Assembly: GCA_023457875.1 (NCBI GenBank)
Contig: JAEXBC010000066.1
Coordinates: 1-9,844 of the forward strand
Length of the DNA: 9,844 nucleotides
Source: Bacillota bacterium
Lineage (GTDB): Bacteria > Bacillota > Clostridia > Lachnospirales > Cellulosilyticaceae
Reading direction: 5' to 3'
In this document: positions 1 through 5,318 of the stretch, piece after piece
Layout: each line of letters opens with the position of its first letter
Position numbering within the stretch: position 1 is the first letter of the stretch
Translations under genes and position numbers: made by a program
Notes under the pieces: generated by a model
The model's input: only the letters and a program-made list of their open reading frames with translations
Told to the model about the DNA's origin: nothing
The model's database searches: none

Positions 1-378
1 GAAAAACCTTCTCCTTGCCGTAAGGAATGGGAGAAATCTTCTTGCCACTCAAAGTGCAAAAAAACTTCTCCTTGTCGTAAGGAATGCGAAAACCCTTCTT
101 ACTATTCAAAATGTGAAAAACCTTCTCCTTGCCGTAAGGAATGGGAGAAATCTTCTTGCCACTCAAAATGTGAAAAACCTTCTCCTTGTCATAAGGAATG
201 TGAAAAACCTTCCTACTATTCAAAATGTGAAAAACCCTCTCCTTGTCGTAAGGAATGCGGCAAACCTTCCTGCCATTCAAAATGCAAAAAGCATTCTTGC
301 TATGAAGATTACGAAGAGTATGATTGCGGCTGCAAAAAAGAGAAGTCATGTGATAATGAGTATTGGGGAAGATGGTAA
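1..378 (+). CDS. Cys/Lys-rich tandem-repeat protein, 3' part (5' end outside window)
   Basis: Reading frame +1 is open from base 1 to the TAA at 376-378, giving 125 residues with no start codon in the window, so the gene begins upstream. The protein has five 19-residue repeats of the form KPSPCRKECEKPSYYSKCE. They are followed by a 29-residue tail rich in Cys, Tyr, Glu and Lys that ends in YWGRW. Each repeat carries two to four Cys at regular spacing plus many Lys, Glu, Ser and Tyr. This looks like a structural, possibly disulfide- or metal-linked protein. Cys-rich repeats of this sort occur in spore coat and exosporium proteins of Firmicutes, but I do not recognise the family and the role is inference. 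No membrane segment is visible. The other forward frames are open only because the repeat length is a multiple of three. A strong terminator follows the stop. Confidence 0.7.
   Translation, partial: EKPSPCRKEWEKSSCHSKCKKTSPCRKECENPSYYSKCEKPSPCRKEWEKSSCHSKCEKPSPCHKECEKPSYYSKCEKPSPCRKECGKPSCHSKCKKHSCYEDYEEYDCGCKKEKSCDNEYWGRW
4..288 (+). repeat. Five tandem 57-bp coding repeats with 114-bp super-period
   Basis: Units lie at 4-60, 61-117, 118-174, 175-231 and 232-288, each coding 19 residues. Units 1 and 3 carry the WEKSSCHSKC version and differ at only three of 57 bases. Units 2 and 4 carry the CEN/EKPSYYSKC version. This alternation shows that the last amplified unit was a 114-bp, 38-residue pair. 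Unit 5 mixes both types. Copy number changes would stay in frame. Confidence 0.85.
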
Positions 379-418
379 TAAATTACACCCTATGATTTTG
401 AAGTAGGTATCCTACAAC

Positions 419-453
419 AAAAAGAGTCCTATGCTTTTATAGGACTCTTTTTT
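419..453 (+). terminator. Intrinsic terminator of the repeat-protein gene
   Basis: A 14-bp perfect stem pairs 419-432 with 439-452 around the loop GCTTTT, and the 3' arm runs into a T tract. It lies 40 bases after the stop of the Cys-rich repeat gene. A textbook Rho-independent terminator. Confidence 0.88.
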
Positions 454-479
454 GCTACTACCTATTTAACTTTTATAAT
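452..479 (+). promoter_or_regulatory. Probable sigma-A promoter for the DUF11-like gene
   Basis: TTGCTA at 452-457 and a perfect TATAAT at 474-479 are separated by 16 bases. Transcription would start near 486, giving a 5' leader of about 35 bases. The -35 box overlaps the T tract of the preceding terminator, so the genes are tightly packed but transcriptionally separate. Confidence 0.55.
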
Positions 480-520
480 GATTTCTTCTACAGGGGCATA
501 TATTAAATAGGGGTGATTAT

Positions 521-916
521 GTGAAAAATGTACTTAGATTATGTGAAATCAATAAAAACATCGAAATTTCTTCTCAAACGCTCATTAATAATGAAATCGA
601 AATTACTAATACTTCTTCTCATTATATCAATAATTTAAAGCTTATCATCCAGACAAACGACTTTTCTATTATCAAGCAATCCGTTACACGTCAAAGAGGT
701 TCCTTAGACTTTTCTCCAGATACCTATTGTCTTGAACTTGGAAACCTTGCTCCTGAAGAAACAGCTTATTTCGAATACAAATTTTGCTCCGAAAAATTGC
801 TACCTTCCTTATCTTCACACTTAATTCTTTCCTATGTATTAGACAATGAACTAGCAGAAACCAAAGAAAAGGTATCAGAGCTTTTAGAAAAGGTTTGTTC
901 TATTCCTATAGATTAG
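521..916 (+). CDS. Small DUF11-like (beta-sandwich repeat) protein
   Basis: The product has 131 residues and starts with GTG at 521, preceded by AGGGGTG at 509-515. Residues about 18-106 follow the pattern of a single DUF11/conserved-repeat beta-sandwich: an early IEITNTSS strand (IxxxNxS), alternating hydrophobic strands, then LGNLAPEETAYFEYKF near 72-88. That last stretch matches the family signature 'L-G-x-L-x-P-G-E-(x)-A'. The C-terminal 20 residues (about 110-126) look like an amphipathic helix. There is no signal peptide, membrane segment or sorting signal, although DUF11 modules are usually found in secreted surface proteins. The gene has its own promoter after the repeat-protein terminator and ends 3-4 bases inside the convergent HD-GYP gene. 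Assignment is by pattern only and the biological role is unknown. Confidence 0.6.
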   Translation: MKNVLRLCEINKNIEISSQTLINNEIEITNTSSHYINNLKLIIQTNDFSIIKQSVTRQRGSLDFSPDTYCLELGNLAPEETAYFEYKFCSEKLLPSLSSHLILSYVLDNELAETKEKVSELLEKVCSIPID

Positions 917-1950
917 CTTATAATCTTAACAATATCTATTTCTTGATGCAAATGAAGGTCTAGATAGGTATCCTTTAGTTTGATAAGTGGCCTACAAGCT
1001 ATTTGATGAGATATTGAACATATTTCGCCAACATCTCCCGTACTTAGTAATACAGTTGAACCAATATAATAGCTCATGATTCGCCTACAAAACTGTACCA
1101 ATAGCTCGCTAGGAAAACCTCTTACACAGGTGGTTCTTAAATACTTAATCACCTTAAAGATCGAGTTTTCCTTGCGATATGTATCATATTCATCTGCAAG
1201 TCCAATAATACTGGCAATATCGCTAATTCTATCGGCTCTCAGACTAAGTGGAAAACCACTTCCATCACATCGTTCGTGATGAGTCAAAACAGCCTTAAGC
1301 ACCTCGTTATCTAGCTCATTATACTTGACAAGCCTTTCATAGCCATAAATAGGGTGCCTTCGATAGGCTAATTCTTCTTTGATTCGAGCGCGCACACTCT
1401 CACTCTGTTTGTACCCTGGCAAATCCAGTTTCCCTACATCGTGTAATAAAGCTGCCTCTACAATTTGTTCAAGCTTCGTATGATTATAACCATTCCATCT
1501 GCCCACGAGTAAGCCTAAAAAGGCTACATTAATACTATGGGTAAAACAGTCCTCATCTAACTCTTTTACCAAATTCACACAGGACAATAGATCAAAGTCG
1601 CTGTGAAAACCCTCCACAATAGAAGTAGCAAGTTCTTTAAGCGCAGTGAGATTAATCACTCCTATCCTATAATCATCACCTACTATCTCTTTTAGCATAG
1701 TGGCATACTTCCTATAGACTAATAAGGTTTCTTGATTAGTCTGCCAATGACTATCTTTTGCATTAATATCCACCCATACTTCTGTATGATCAAAGTTGTT
1801 AGCTTTCTTAATATATTCTACAGTTAAAGGTTTGTCTTTAGGCAAGAGAACTGTCCCTGTTTCTTTATCAACAATAGGTTGAAGTAGCATCATGCCTGGA
1901 AGACATTTTGATAATGGGATAATAATTTTTTCCTTAGTTGATGCTTTCAT
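913..1950 (-). CDS. HD-GYP domain protein, probable cyclic-di-GMP phosphodiesterase
   Basis: The product has 345 residues and starts at ATG 1950 behind the strong site AGGAGGAG (1962-1955). HD-GYP proteins hydrolyse cyclic di-GMP and so influence motility, biofilm and surface traits. Residues 11-60 form the N-terminal module common in clostridial members (PLSKCLPGMML through TGTVLLPKD). The HD-GYP core has H138, H170-D171 with K174, H199, H224-H225, the HHERCDGSGFP segment at 224-234, and D253. All expected metal ligands are therefore present. The third residue motif reads GFP (232-234) instead of GYP, a mild change. Residues about 296-340 (IGSTVLLSTGDVGEI) are the small C-terminal beta domain often found here. 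There is no receiver or membrane domain, so it is probably cytosolic. It is divergent from amt and convergent with the DUF11-like gene. Confidence 0.88.
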   Translation of the reverse strand: MKASTKEKIIIPLSKCLPGMMLLQPIVDKETGTVLLPKDKPLTVEYIKKANNFDHTEVWVDINAKDSHWQTNQETLLVYRKYATMLKEIVGDDYRIGVINLTALKELATSIVEGFHSDFDLLSCVNLVKELDEDCFTHSINVAFLGLLVGRWNGYNHTKLEQIVEAALLHDVGKLDLPGYKQSESVRARIKEELAYRRHPIYGYERLVKYNELDNEVLKAVLTHHERCDGSGFPLSLRADRISDIASIIGLADEYDTYRKENSIFKVIKYLRTTCVRGFPSELLVQFCRRIMSYYIGSTVLLSTGDVGEICSISHQIACRPLIKLKDTYLDLHLHQEIDIVKIIS

Positions 1951-1991
1951 ATGGCTCCTCCTAAATTCGATATATCCTCTACTTCCCTTTT

Positions 1992-2020
1992 ATTTTAGCA
2001 CCTTTATTTGCCTATGTCAT
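1992..2020 (-). promoter_or_regulatory. Probable sigma-A promoter of the HD-GYP gene
   Basis: On the minus strand ATGACA (2020-2015) and TAAAAT (1997-1992) are separated by 17 bases, each matching the consensus at five of six positions. The predicted start near 1986 leaves a leader of about 35 bases before the ATG at 1950. Confidence 0.55.
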
Positions 2021-2056
2021 CCTACTTATTTTATCTTAATATTTGCCTAGGAGTCC

Positions 2057-2073
2057 AAAAATATAATATTTTT
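2057..2073. repeat. AT-only palindrome upstream of the amt promoter
   Basis: AAAAATAT at 2057-2064 is mirrored by ATATTTTT at 2066-2073 around one central A. It lies 13 bases upstream of the amt -35 box and about 37 bases upstream of the HD-GYP -35 box. It could be an UP element or an operator for either gene, or simply part of the AT-rich spacer. Confidence 0.35.
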
Positions 2074-2085
2074 CATAAAAATATA

Positions 2086-2114
2086 TTGACATATTGATTT
2101 AGTACAATTATGAT
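2086..2114 (+). promoter_or_regulatory. Near-consensus sigma-A promoter of amt-glnK
   Basis: A perfect TTGACA at 2086-2091 and TATGAT at 2109-2114 are separated by exactly 17 bases. Transcription should start near 2121, leaving a leader of about 136 bases. A promoter this close to consensus suggests that control comes from a repressor or from the leader rather than from weak initiation. No GlnR-type site (TGTNAN7TNACA) is visible. Confidence 0.7.
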
Positions 2115-2142
2115 AAAAGACATAATTAATATATTGATTTAG
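2091..2142 (+). repeat. Perfect 12-mer direct repeat across the amt promoter
   Basis: ATATTGATTTAG occurs at 2091-2102 (inside the promoter spacer) and again at 2131-2142 (just past the expected start). The copies are exactly 40 bases apart, about four helical turns. A shorter related ATATTGAC precedes the first copy at 2083-2090. The same-face spacing would suit a dimeric or looping repressor, but the sequence is AT-rich and no regulator is identified. Confidence 0.4.
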
Positions 2143-2190
2143 ACAAAGAGGTCTATATATGCATGAAGCATATGTAGGCCTCTTTTGTTT
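2143..2190 (+). terminator. Leader terminator (attenuator) upstream of amt
   Basis: Bases 2145-2162 pair with 2168-2185 to give an 18-bp stem with two G-T wobbles and a 5-base loop (ATGAA), then TTTTGTTT. It sits after the predicted transcription start and 67 bases before the amt start codon, with no gene in between, so read-through would be needed to express amt. This is the layout of antitermination control. I did not find the paired hexaloop hairpins of an ANTAR target, nor any riboswitch I recognise. Confidence 0.62.
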
Positions 2191-2194
2191 ATGA
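2159..2194 (+). CDS. Possible 11-residue leader peptide inside the attenuator (speculative)
   Basis: ATG at 2159 begins MHEAYVGLFCL and stops with TGA at 2192-2194. The ORF is preceded six bases upstream by the Shine-Dalgarno-like AAAGAGGT (2145-2152). That ribosome site is the 5' arm of the terminator stem, so a bound or moving ribosome would melt the terminator. Purine-rich terminator arms often resemble ribosome sites by chance, and the peptide shows no run of control codons, so this is only a candidate. Confidence 0.2.
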   Translation: MHEAYVGLFCL

Positions 2195-2199
2195 TCAAA

Positions 2200-2220
2200 G
2201 CATTAATTCCGGGATAATGC
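2200..2220 (+). promoter_or_regulatory. Small hairpin in the amt leader
   Basis: GCATTA (2200-2205) pairs with TAATGC (2215-2220) around a 9-base loop, between the leader terminator and the amt ribosome site (GAGGGGG, 2243-2249). It is weak and has no T tract. It may be part of the leader fold or may be incidental. Confidence 0.2.
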
Positions 2221-2256
2221 ATTTCTACCACAAATTTATTATGAGGGGGTTTTAAT

Positions 2257-3486
2257 ATGAGTGAAGAAGTAAAATTAGTATTTAATGCCATTTGGCTGTT
2301 ATTAGGAACATGTCTTGTTTTCTTTATGCAAGCTGGGTTTGCTATGGTTGAAACAGGTTTTACAAGAGCAAAAAATGCAGGTAATATTATTATGAAGAAC
2401 TTGATGGACTTTGTTGTTGGTTCCATTATCTTTTGGCTTCTTGGCTTTTCTTTGATGTATGGTGATAGCATCGCCGGTTTTATTGGTGCTCCCTATGTCC
2501 TAGATGGCTTTACTGAAAACACTGATTTTGTATGGCTTATCTTCCAAACAGTATTTTGTGCTACAGCTGCTACCATTGTATCAGGAGCCATGGCAGAACG
2601 TACAAAGTTCTCCGCATACCTCATTTATAGCTTCTGTATTTCTGCCTTTATCTATCCAGTTGTTGGACACTGGGTATGGGGTGGTGGTTGGTTAAGCCAA
2701 TTAGCAACTCCTTTTCATGACTTTGCAGGATCAACTGTTGTTCATTCCGTTGGTGGCTGGAGCGCACTTATTGGGGCAAAAATCCTTGGACCTCGTATTG
2801 GTAAATATGGTAAGGACGGTAAGGTTCATGCCATTCCAGGACATAGTTTAACGCTAGGTGCACTGGGCGTATTCATTCTTTGGTTTGGTTGGTTTGGCTT
2901 TAACCCTGCTTCTTCTGCAGATGGTACAGCCATTCTCTTAAATGGACGGGTATTTGTGACTACCAATATTGCTGGTGCAATGGCTGCCCTTACTACAATG
3001 TGCATTACTTGGATAAAATACAAAAAACCAGATGTATCCATGACACTTAATGGTGCTCTTGCTGGTCTTGTTGGTATTACAGCTGGCTGTGACGTGGTAT
3101 CTGTTTGGGGAGCAATGGCTATCGGTCTTATTTGTGGCTTTGCAGTGGTTATTGTCATTGAATTTCTTGACAAAAAGCTAAGAATCGATGATCCAGTTGG
3201 TGCTGTCGGTGTTCATTGTGGCTGTGGTGTAGTAGGTACCATTTGTGTAGGTCTCTTCGCTGTTGATGGGGGGTTATTCTACGGTGGTGGTTTAAGTTTA
3301 CTTATCTCTCAATTTATTGGTGTCATCTCCGTAGCAGCTTGGACTATAGTATGTATCACTGTAGTATTTATGATTATCAAAAAGACCGTAGGACTACGTG
3401 TATCACCTGAAGAAGAAATTGATGGTCTTGATCAATGTGAGCACGGGCTTTCAAGCTCATATGCTGACTTTGAAGTTAAATCTTAG
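2257..3486 (+). CDS. amt: Ammonium transporter (Amt/MEP/Rh family)
   Basis: The product has 409 residues, the usual length for bacterial AmtB-type channels, and starts at ATG 2257 behind GAGGGGG (2243-2249). It is a trimeric inner-membrane channel for ammonium/ammonia, with about eleven membrane helices spread over residues 5-375. Diagnostic features are GFTRAKNAGN (34-43), the family signature starting at D155 (DFAGSTVVH), and the twin pore histidines H163 (VVHSVGG) and H320 (VGVHCGCG). The cytosolic tail RVSPEEEIDGLDQCEHG (381-397) is the region that PII proteins act on. There is no cleavable signal and no fused domain. It is followed after 34 bases by glnK in the same operon, the standard amt-glnK arrangement in which GlnK blocks the channel when nitrogen is plentiful. 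Expression probably depends on read-through of the leader terminator. Confidence 0.96.
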   Translation: MSEEVKLVFNAIWLLLGTCLVFFMQAGFAMVETGFTRAKNAGNIIMKNLMDFVVGSIIFWLLGFSLMYGDSIAGFIGAPYVLDGFTENTDFVWLIFQTVFCATAATIVSGAMAERTKFSAYLIYSFCISAFIYPVVGHWVWGGGWLSQLATPFHDFAGSTVVHSVGGWSALIGAKILGPRIGKYGKDGKVHAIPGHSLTLGALGVFILWFGWFGFNPASSADGTAILLNGRVFVTTNIAGAMAALTTMCITWIKYKKPDVSMTLNGALAGLVGITAGCDVVSVWGAMAIGLICGFAVVIVIEFLDKKLRIDDPVGAVGVHCGCGVVGTICVGLFAVDGGLFYGGGLSLLISQFIGVISVAAWTIVCITVVFMIIKKTVGLRVSPEEEIDGLDQCEHGLSSSYADFEVKS

Positions 3487-3520
3487 TAAGCGCTAAATAA
3501 AAACCTTAGGAGGGATTAAA

Positions 3521-3868
3521 ATGGATAAGATTACAAAAATAGAAATTATCACTAGACAGAGCAAATTTGAGGAGTTAAAGGATGCACTTAATCAGATTGG
3601 CATTACAGGTATGACAGTTTACCAGGTACTTGGCTGCGGTACTCAAAAAGGAAAAACAGAGGTCTATCGCGGAAACGAGCTCACAATGGACTTACTACCA
3701 AAGGTTAAGATTGAAACATGCGTGTGCGAGGTCCCTGTTGATTTAGTTGTAGAAACAGCTACTAAGGTACTTCGCACTGGTAAAATCGGTGATGGTAAAA
3801 TCTTTATTTATCCTGTCGAGAATGTGATTAAGATCCGTACTGGAGAGCAGGGTGTTAAAGCATTATAA
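3521..3868 (+). CDS. glnK: PII nitrogen regulatory protein GlnK
   Basis: The product has 115 residues, typical for PII, and starts at ATG 3521 with AGGAGGG six bases upstream (3508-3514). PII trimers bind ATP/ADP and 2-oxoglutarate and regulate the ammonium channel encoded just before. Visible motifs are IGITGMTV (27-34), the T-loop around GCGTQKGKTEVYRGNEL (38-54), and the B-loop TGKIGDGKIF (86-95). R106 lies in IRTGE near the end. The adenylate-binding and Q42-K43 residues are conserved. The position equivalent to E. coli Tyr51 is Leu54, so uridylylation at that site is not possible. This agrees with other Firmicutes such as the B. subtilis NrgB type, where control is by ligand binding alone. 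It is cotranscribed with amt. Confidence 0.95.
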   Translation: MDKITKIEIITRQSKFEELKDALNQIGITGMTVYQVLGCGTQKGKTEVYRGNELTMDLLPKVKIETCVCEVPVDLVVETATKVLRTGKIGDGKIFIYPVENVIKIRTGEQGVKAL

Positions 3869-3892
3869 ATCATTTTGGAGTTTTGGTTATTA

Positions 3893-3947
3893 CACAAACA
3901 CCAAGCAGATAATTTATATCTCATAAATTATCCGCTTGGTGTTTGTG
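3893..3947 (+). terminator. Long inverted repeat downstream of glnK (probable terminator)
   Basis: Bases 3893-3917 pair with 3923-3947 around the 5-base loop ATCTC, with 24 pairs and one A-C mismatch (3907/3933). It starts 25 bases after the glnK stop. The 3' side continues GCCAATAATATAAT, with no T tract, so it is not a standard intrinsic terminator. It could still stop polymerase or protect the 3' end of the amt-glnK mRNA. Confidence 0.6.
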
Positions 3948-4056
3948 CCAATAATATAATAAGCATTGAACTTTAGGAAGAAAGGATGGAATTTCAAGTT
4001 AAACTTTATTCACTCTGAACATGATGTTTAATAGAAATCATAAGGAGGTTACAATT

Positions 4057-5175
4057 ATGAAATATTGCAAGAAATGTGTAATGCCAGATACTAGACCAGG
4101 AATTAAATTTAACGAGGAGGGTGTTTGTTCAGCCTGTCAGTCTTTTGAAAAGCGCAAGCAAATAGATTGGGATGCTAGGTACAAAGAACTAGAAGATTTG
4201 TGCAATAAATATCGTGGAATGAATGGAAGTTCCTTTGATTGCGCAATTGCAGTAAGTGGAGGGAAAGATAGTCATTATCAGGTTCATCTCATGAAAGAAG
4301 TCATGAAGATGAATCCCATTCTTTTCAGTGTGGAAGATAACTTTGAGATGACTGAAGCAGGAAAACATAACTTAAAGAATATCTCCGAAGAATTTGGTTG
4401 CCCGATAGTTAGCTTAAAACCTGATATAAAGGCACAAAAAAAATTAATGAGATATACATTTGAAAAATATGGAAAACCCACTTGGTTCGTGGATAGATTA
4501 ATATATACATTTCCTATGCAGATGGCAATTAAATTTAATACGCCATTACTTGTATATGGAGAGAATGTTAGCTACGAGTATGGTGGTATTGGGTATGAAG
4601 AAACCTACTCTGCTAAAAATCAATTAAGTAACGGAGTAGCATCTGATATTGATCTAAATGAGTTACTTAGCATTGATGGGATAACCGAGCAAGTTCTTGA
4701 AATGACAAAAGCACCATCAGCCGAAGATTTGAATAAACTAGATCCAATGTATGTATCTTATTTTATTCCTTGGAATAGTTATTCAAATTATCTCTACGCA
4801 AAGAAAAGGGGATTTCATGATTTGACACATGAATGGGATAGAACCCATCATGTAGAAAACTTTGATCAAATTGATAGTAGAGCGTATTTGGTGCATTCTT
4901 GGATGAAGTATCCTAAGTTCGGACATGCATCTGCCACAGATTATGCTGCTAGGTTTGTTAGATATGGAATGTTATCAAGAGATGAGGCCATTGAATTAGT
5001 AAGAAAACATGATCATGCTTTAGATCCTAAATGTGTCTCTGATTTTATTAGTTTTCTGGGATATTCAGAGTCAGAGTTCTGGGATATTATTGACAATCTC
5101 TATAATAAAGAACTCTTTAATAAAGATACATTTGGCAAATGGAAGTTAATTAATCCAGTTTGGCAAGATAAATAG
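4057..5175 (+). CDS. N-acetyl sugar amidotransferase (WbpG/PseA type)
   Basis: The product has 372 residues. I start it at ATG 4057 because AAGGAGG (4042-4048) lies eight bases upstream; the in-frame ATGs at 4021 and 4024 have no such site. The family turns an acetamido group of a sugar into an acetamidino group during synthesis of surface glycans or flagellin sugars such as pseudaminic-type acids. The N-terminus YCKKCVMPDTRPG and GVCSAC gives four Cys (C4, C7, C24, C27) that look like a zinc ribbon. The PP-loop ATP-binding motif VSGGKDS is at 66-72. LLVYGEN (164-170) followed by YEYGGIGYEETYS is typical of the family. Known members receive ammonia from HisH/HisF-like partners, none of which is in this window. 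It stands between amt-glnK and a convergent helicase gene, with no visible -35/-10 pair. Substrate unknown. Confidence 0.82.
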   Translation: MKYCKKCVMPDTRPGIKFNEEGVCSACQSFEKRKQIDWDARYKELEDLCNKYRGMNGSSFDCAIAVSGGKDSHYQVHLMKEVMKMNPILFSVEDNFEMTEAGKHNLKNISEEFGCPIVSLKPDIKAQKKLMRYTFEKYGKPTWFVDRLIYTFPMQMAIKFNTPLLVYGENVSYEYGGIGYEETYSAKNQLSNGVASDIDLNELLSIDGITEQVLEMTKAPSAEDLNKLDPMYVSYFIPWNSYSNYLYAKKRGFHDLTHEWDRTHHVENFDQIDSRAYLVHSWMKYPKFGHASATDYAARFVRYGMLSRDEAIELVRKHDHALDPKCVSDFISFLGYSESEFWDIIDNLYNKELFNKDTFGKWKLINPVWQDK

Positions 5176-5219
5176 GTAAATCATTTGAATGCAAAGTCAT
5201 CGATATAAAATTATGATTA

Positions 5220-5253
5220 GGAGAGTAGATAACTATTTTATTATCTACTCTCC
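5220..5253. terminator. Hairpin between convergent genes (bidirectional terminator)
   Basis: A perfect 13-bp stem pairs 5220-5232 with 5241-5253 around an 8-base loop. It lies 44 bases after the amidotransferase stop and 66 bases past the stop of the opposing helicase gene, so it could serve both. T tracts are weak on either side. Confidence 0.6.
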
Positions 5254-5318
5254 CTTATTACTGTACGCATGTCTCCGTTTGCAGGAAATCTCTTATTTTC
5301 ACTATATAATACTTTTTC

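Noticed and set aside
4..288. CRISPR array
   Set aside because: Repeats are contiguous, in-frame coding units without unique spacers, and no cas genes are present. The PD-(D/E)XK domain at 5319-7715 belongs to a helicase fusion, not to Cas4.
113..406. 97-residue forward ORF rich in Asn, Leu and Lys repeats over the Cys-rich gene
   Set aside because: It is the +2 frame of the same 57-bp repeats, which stays open because the unit is a multiple of three. It has no spaced ribosome site. Frame +1 has the regular Cys pattern, and its stop is followed by a terminator.
2115..2190. ANTAR-type two-hairpin target or a known riboswitch in the amt leader
   Set aside because: The only strong hairpin has an 18-bp stem and a 5-base loop. 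I could not find the paired short hairpins with hexaloops, nor any riboswitch core.
2139..2471. Minus-strand ORF of 110 residues across the amt leader and amt start
   Set aside because: Antisense shadow of amt with no ribosome site or recognisable domain.
2826..3173. Minus-strand ORF of 115 residues inside amt
   Set aside because: Shadow of the amt coding frame; Pro/Thr-rich translation typical of an antisense frame.
4021..4056. Upstream in-frame ATGs at 4021 and 4024 as the amidotransferase start
   Set aside because: No ribosome site precedes them, while AAGGAGG is correctly placed for ATG 4057. The family N-terminus also begins there (MKYCKKC).
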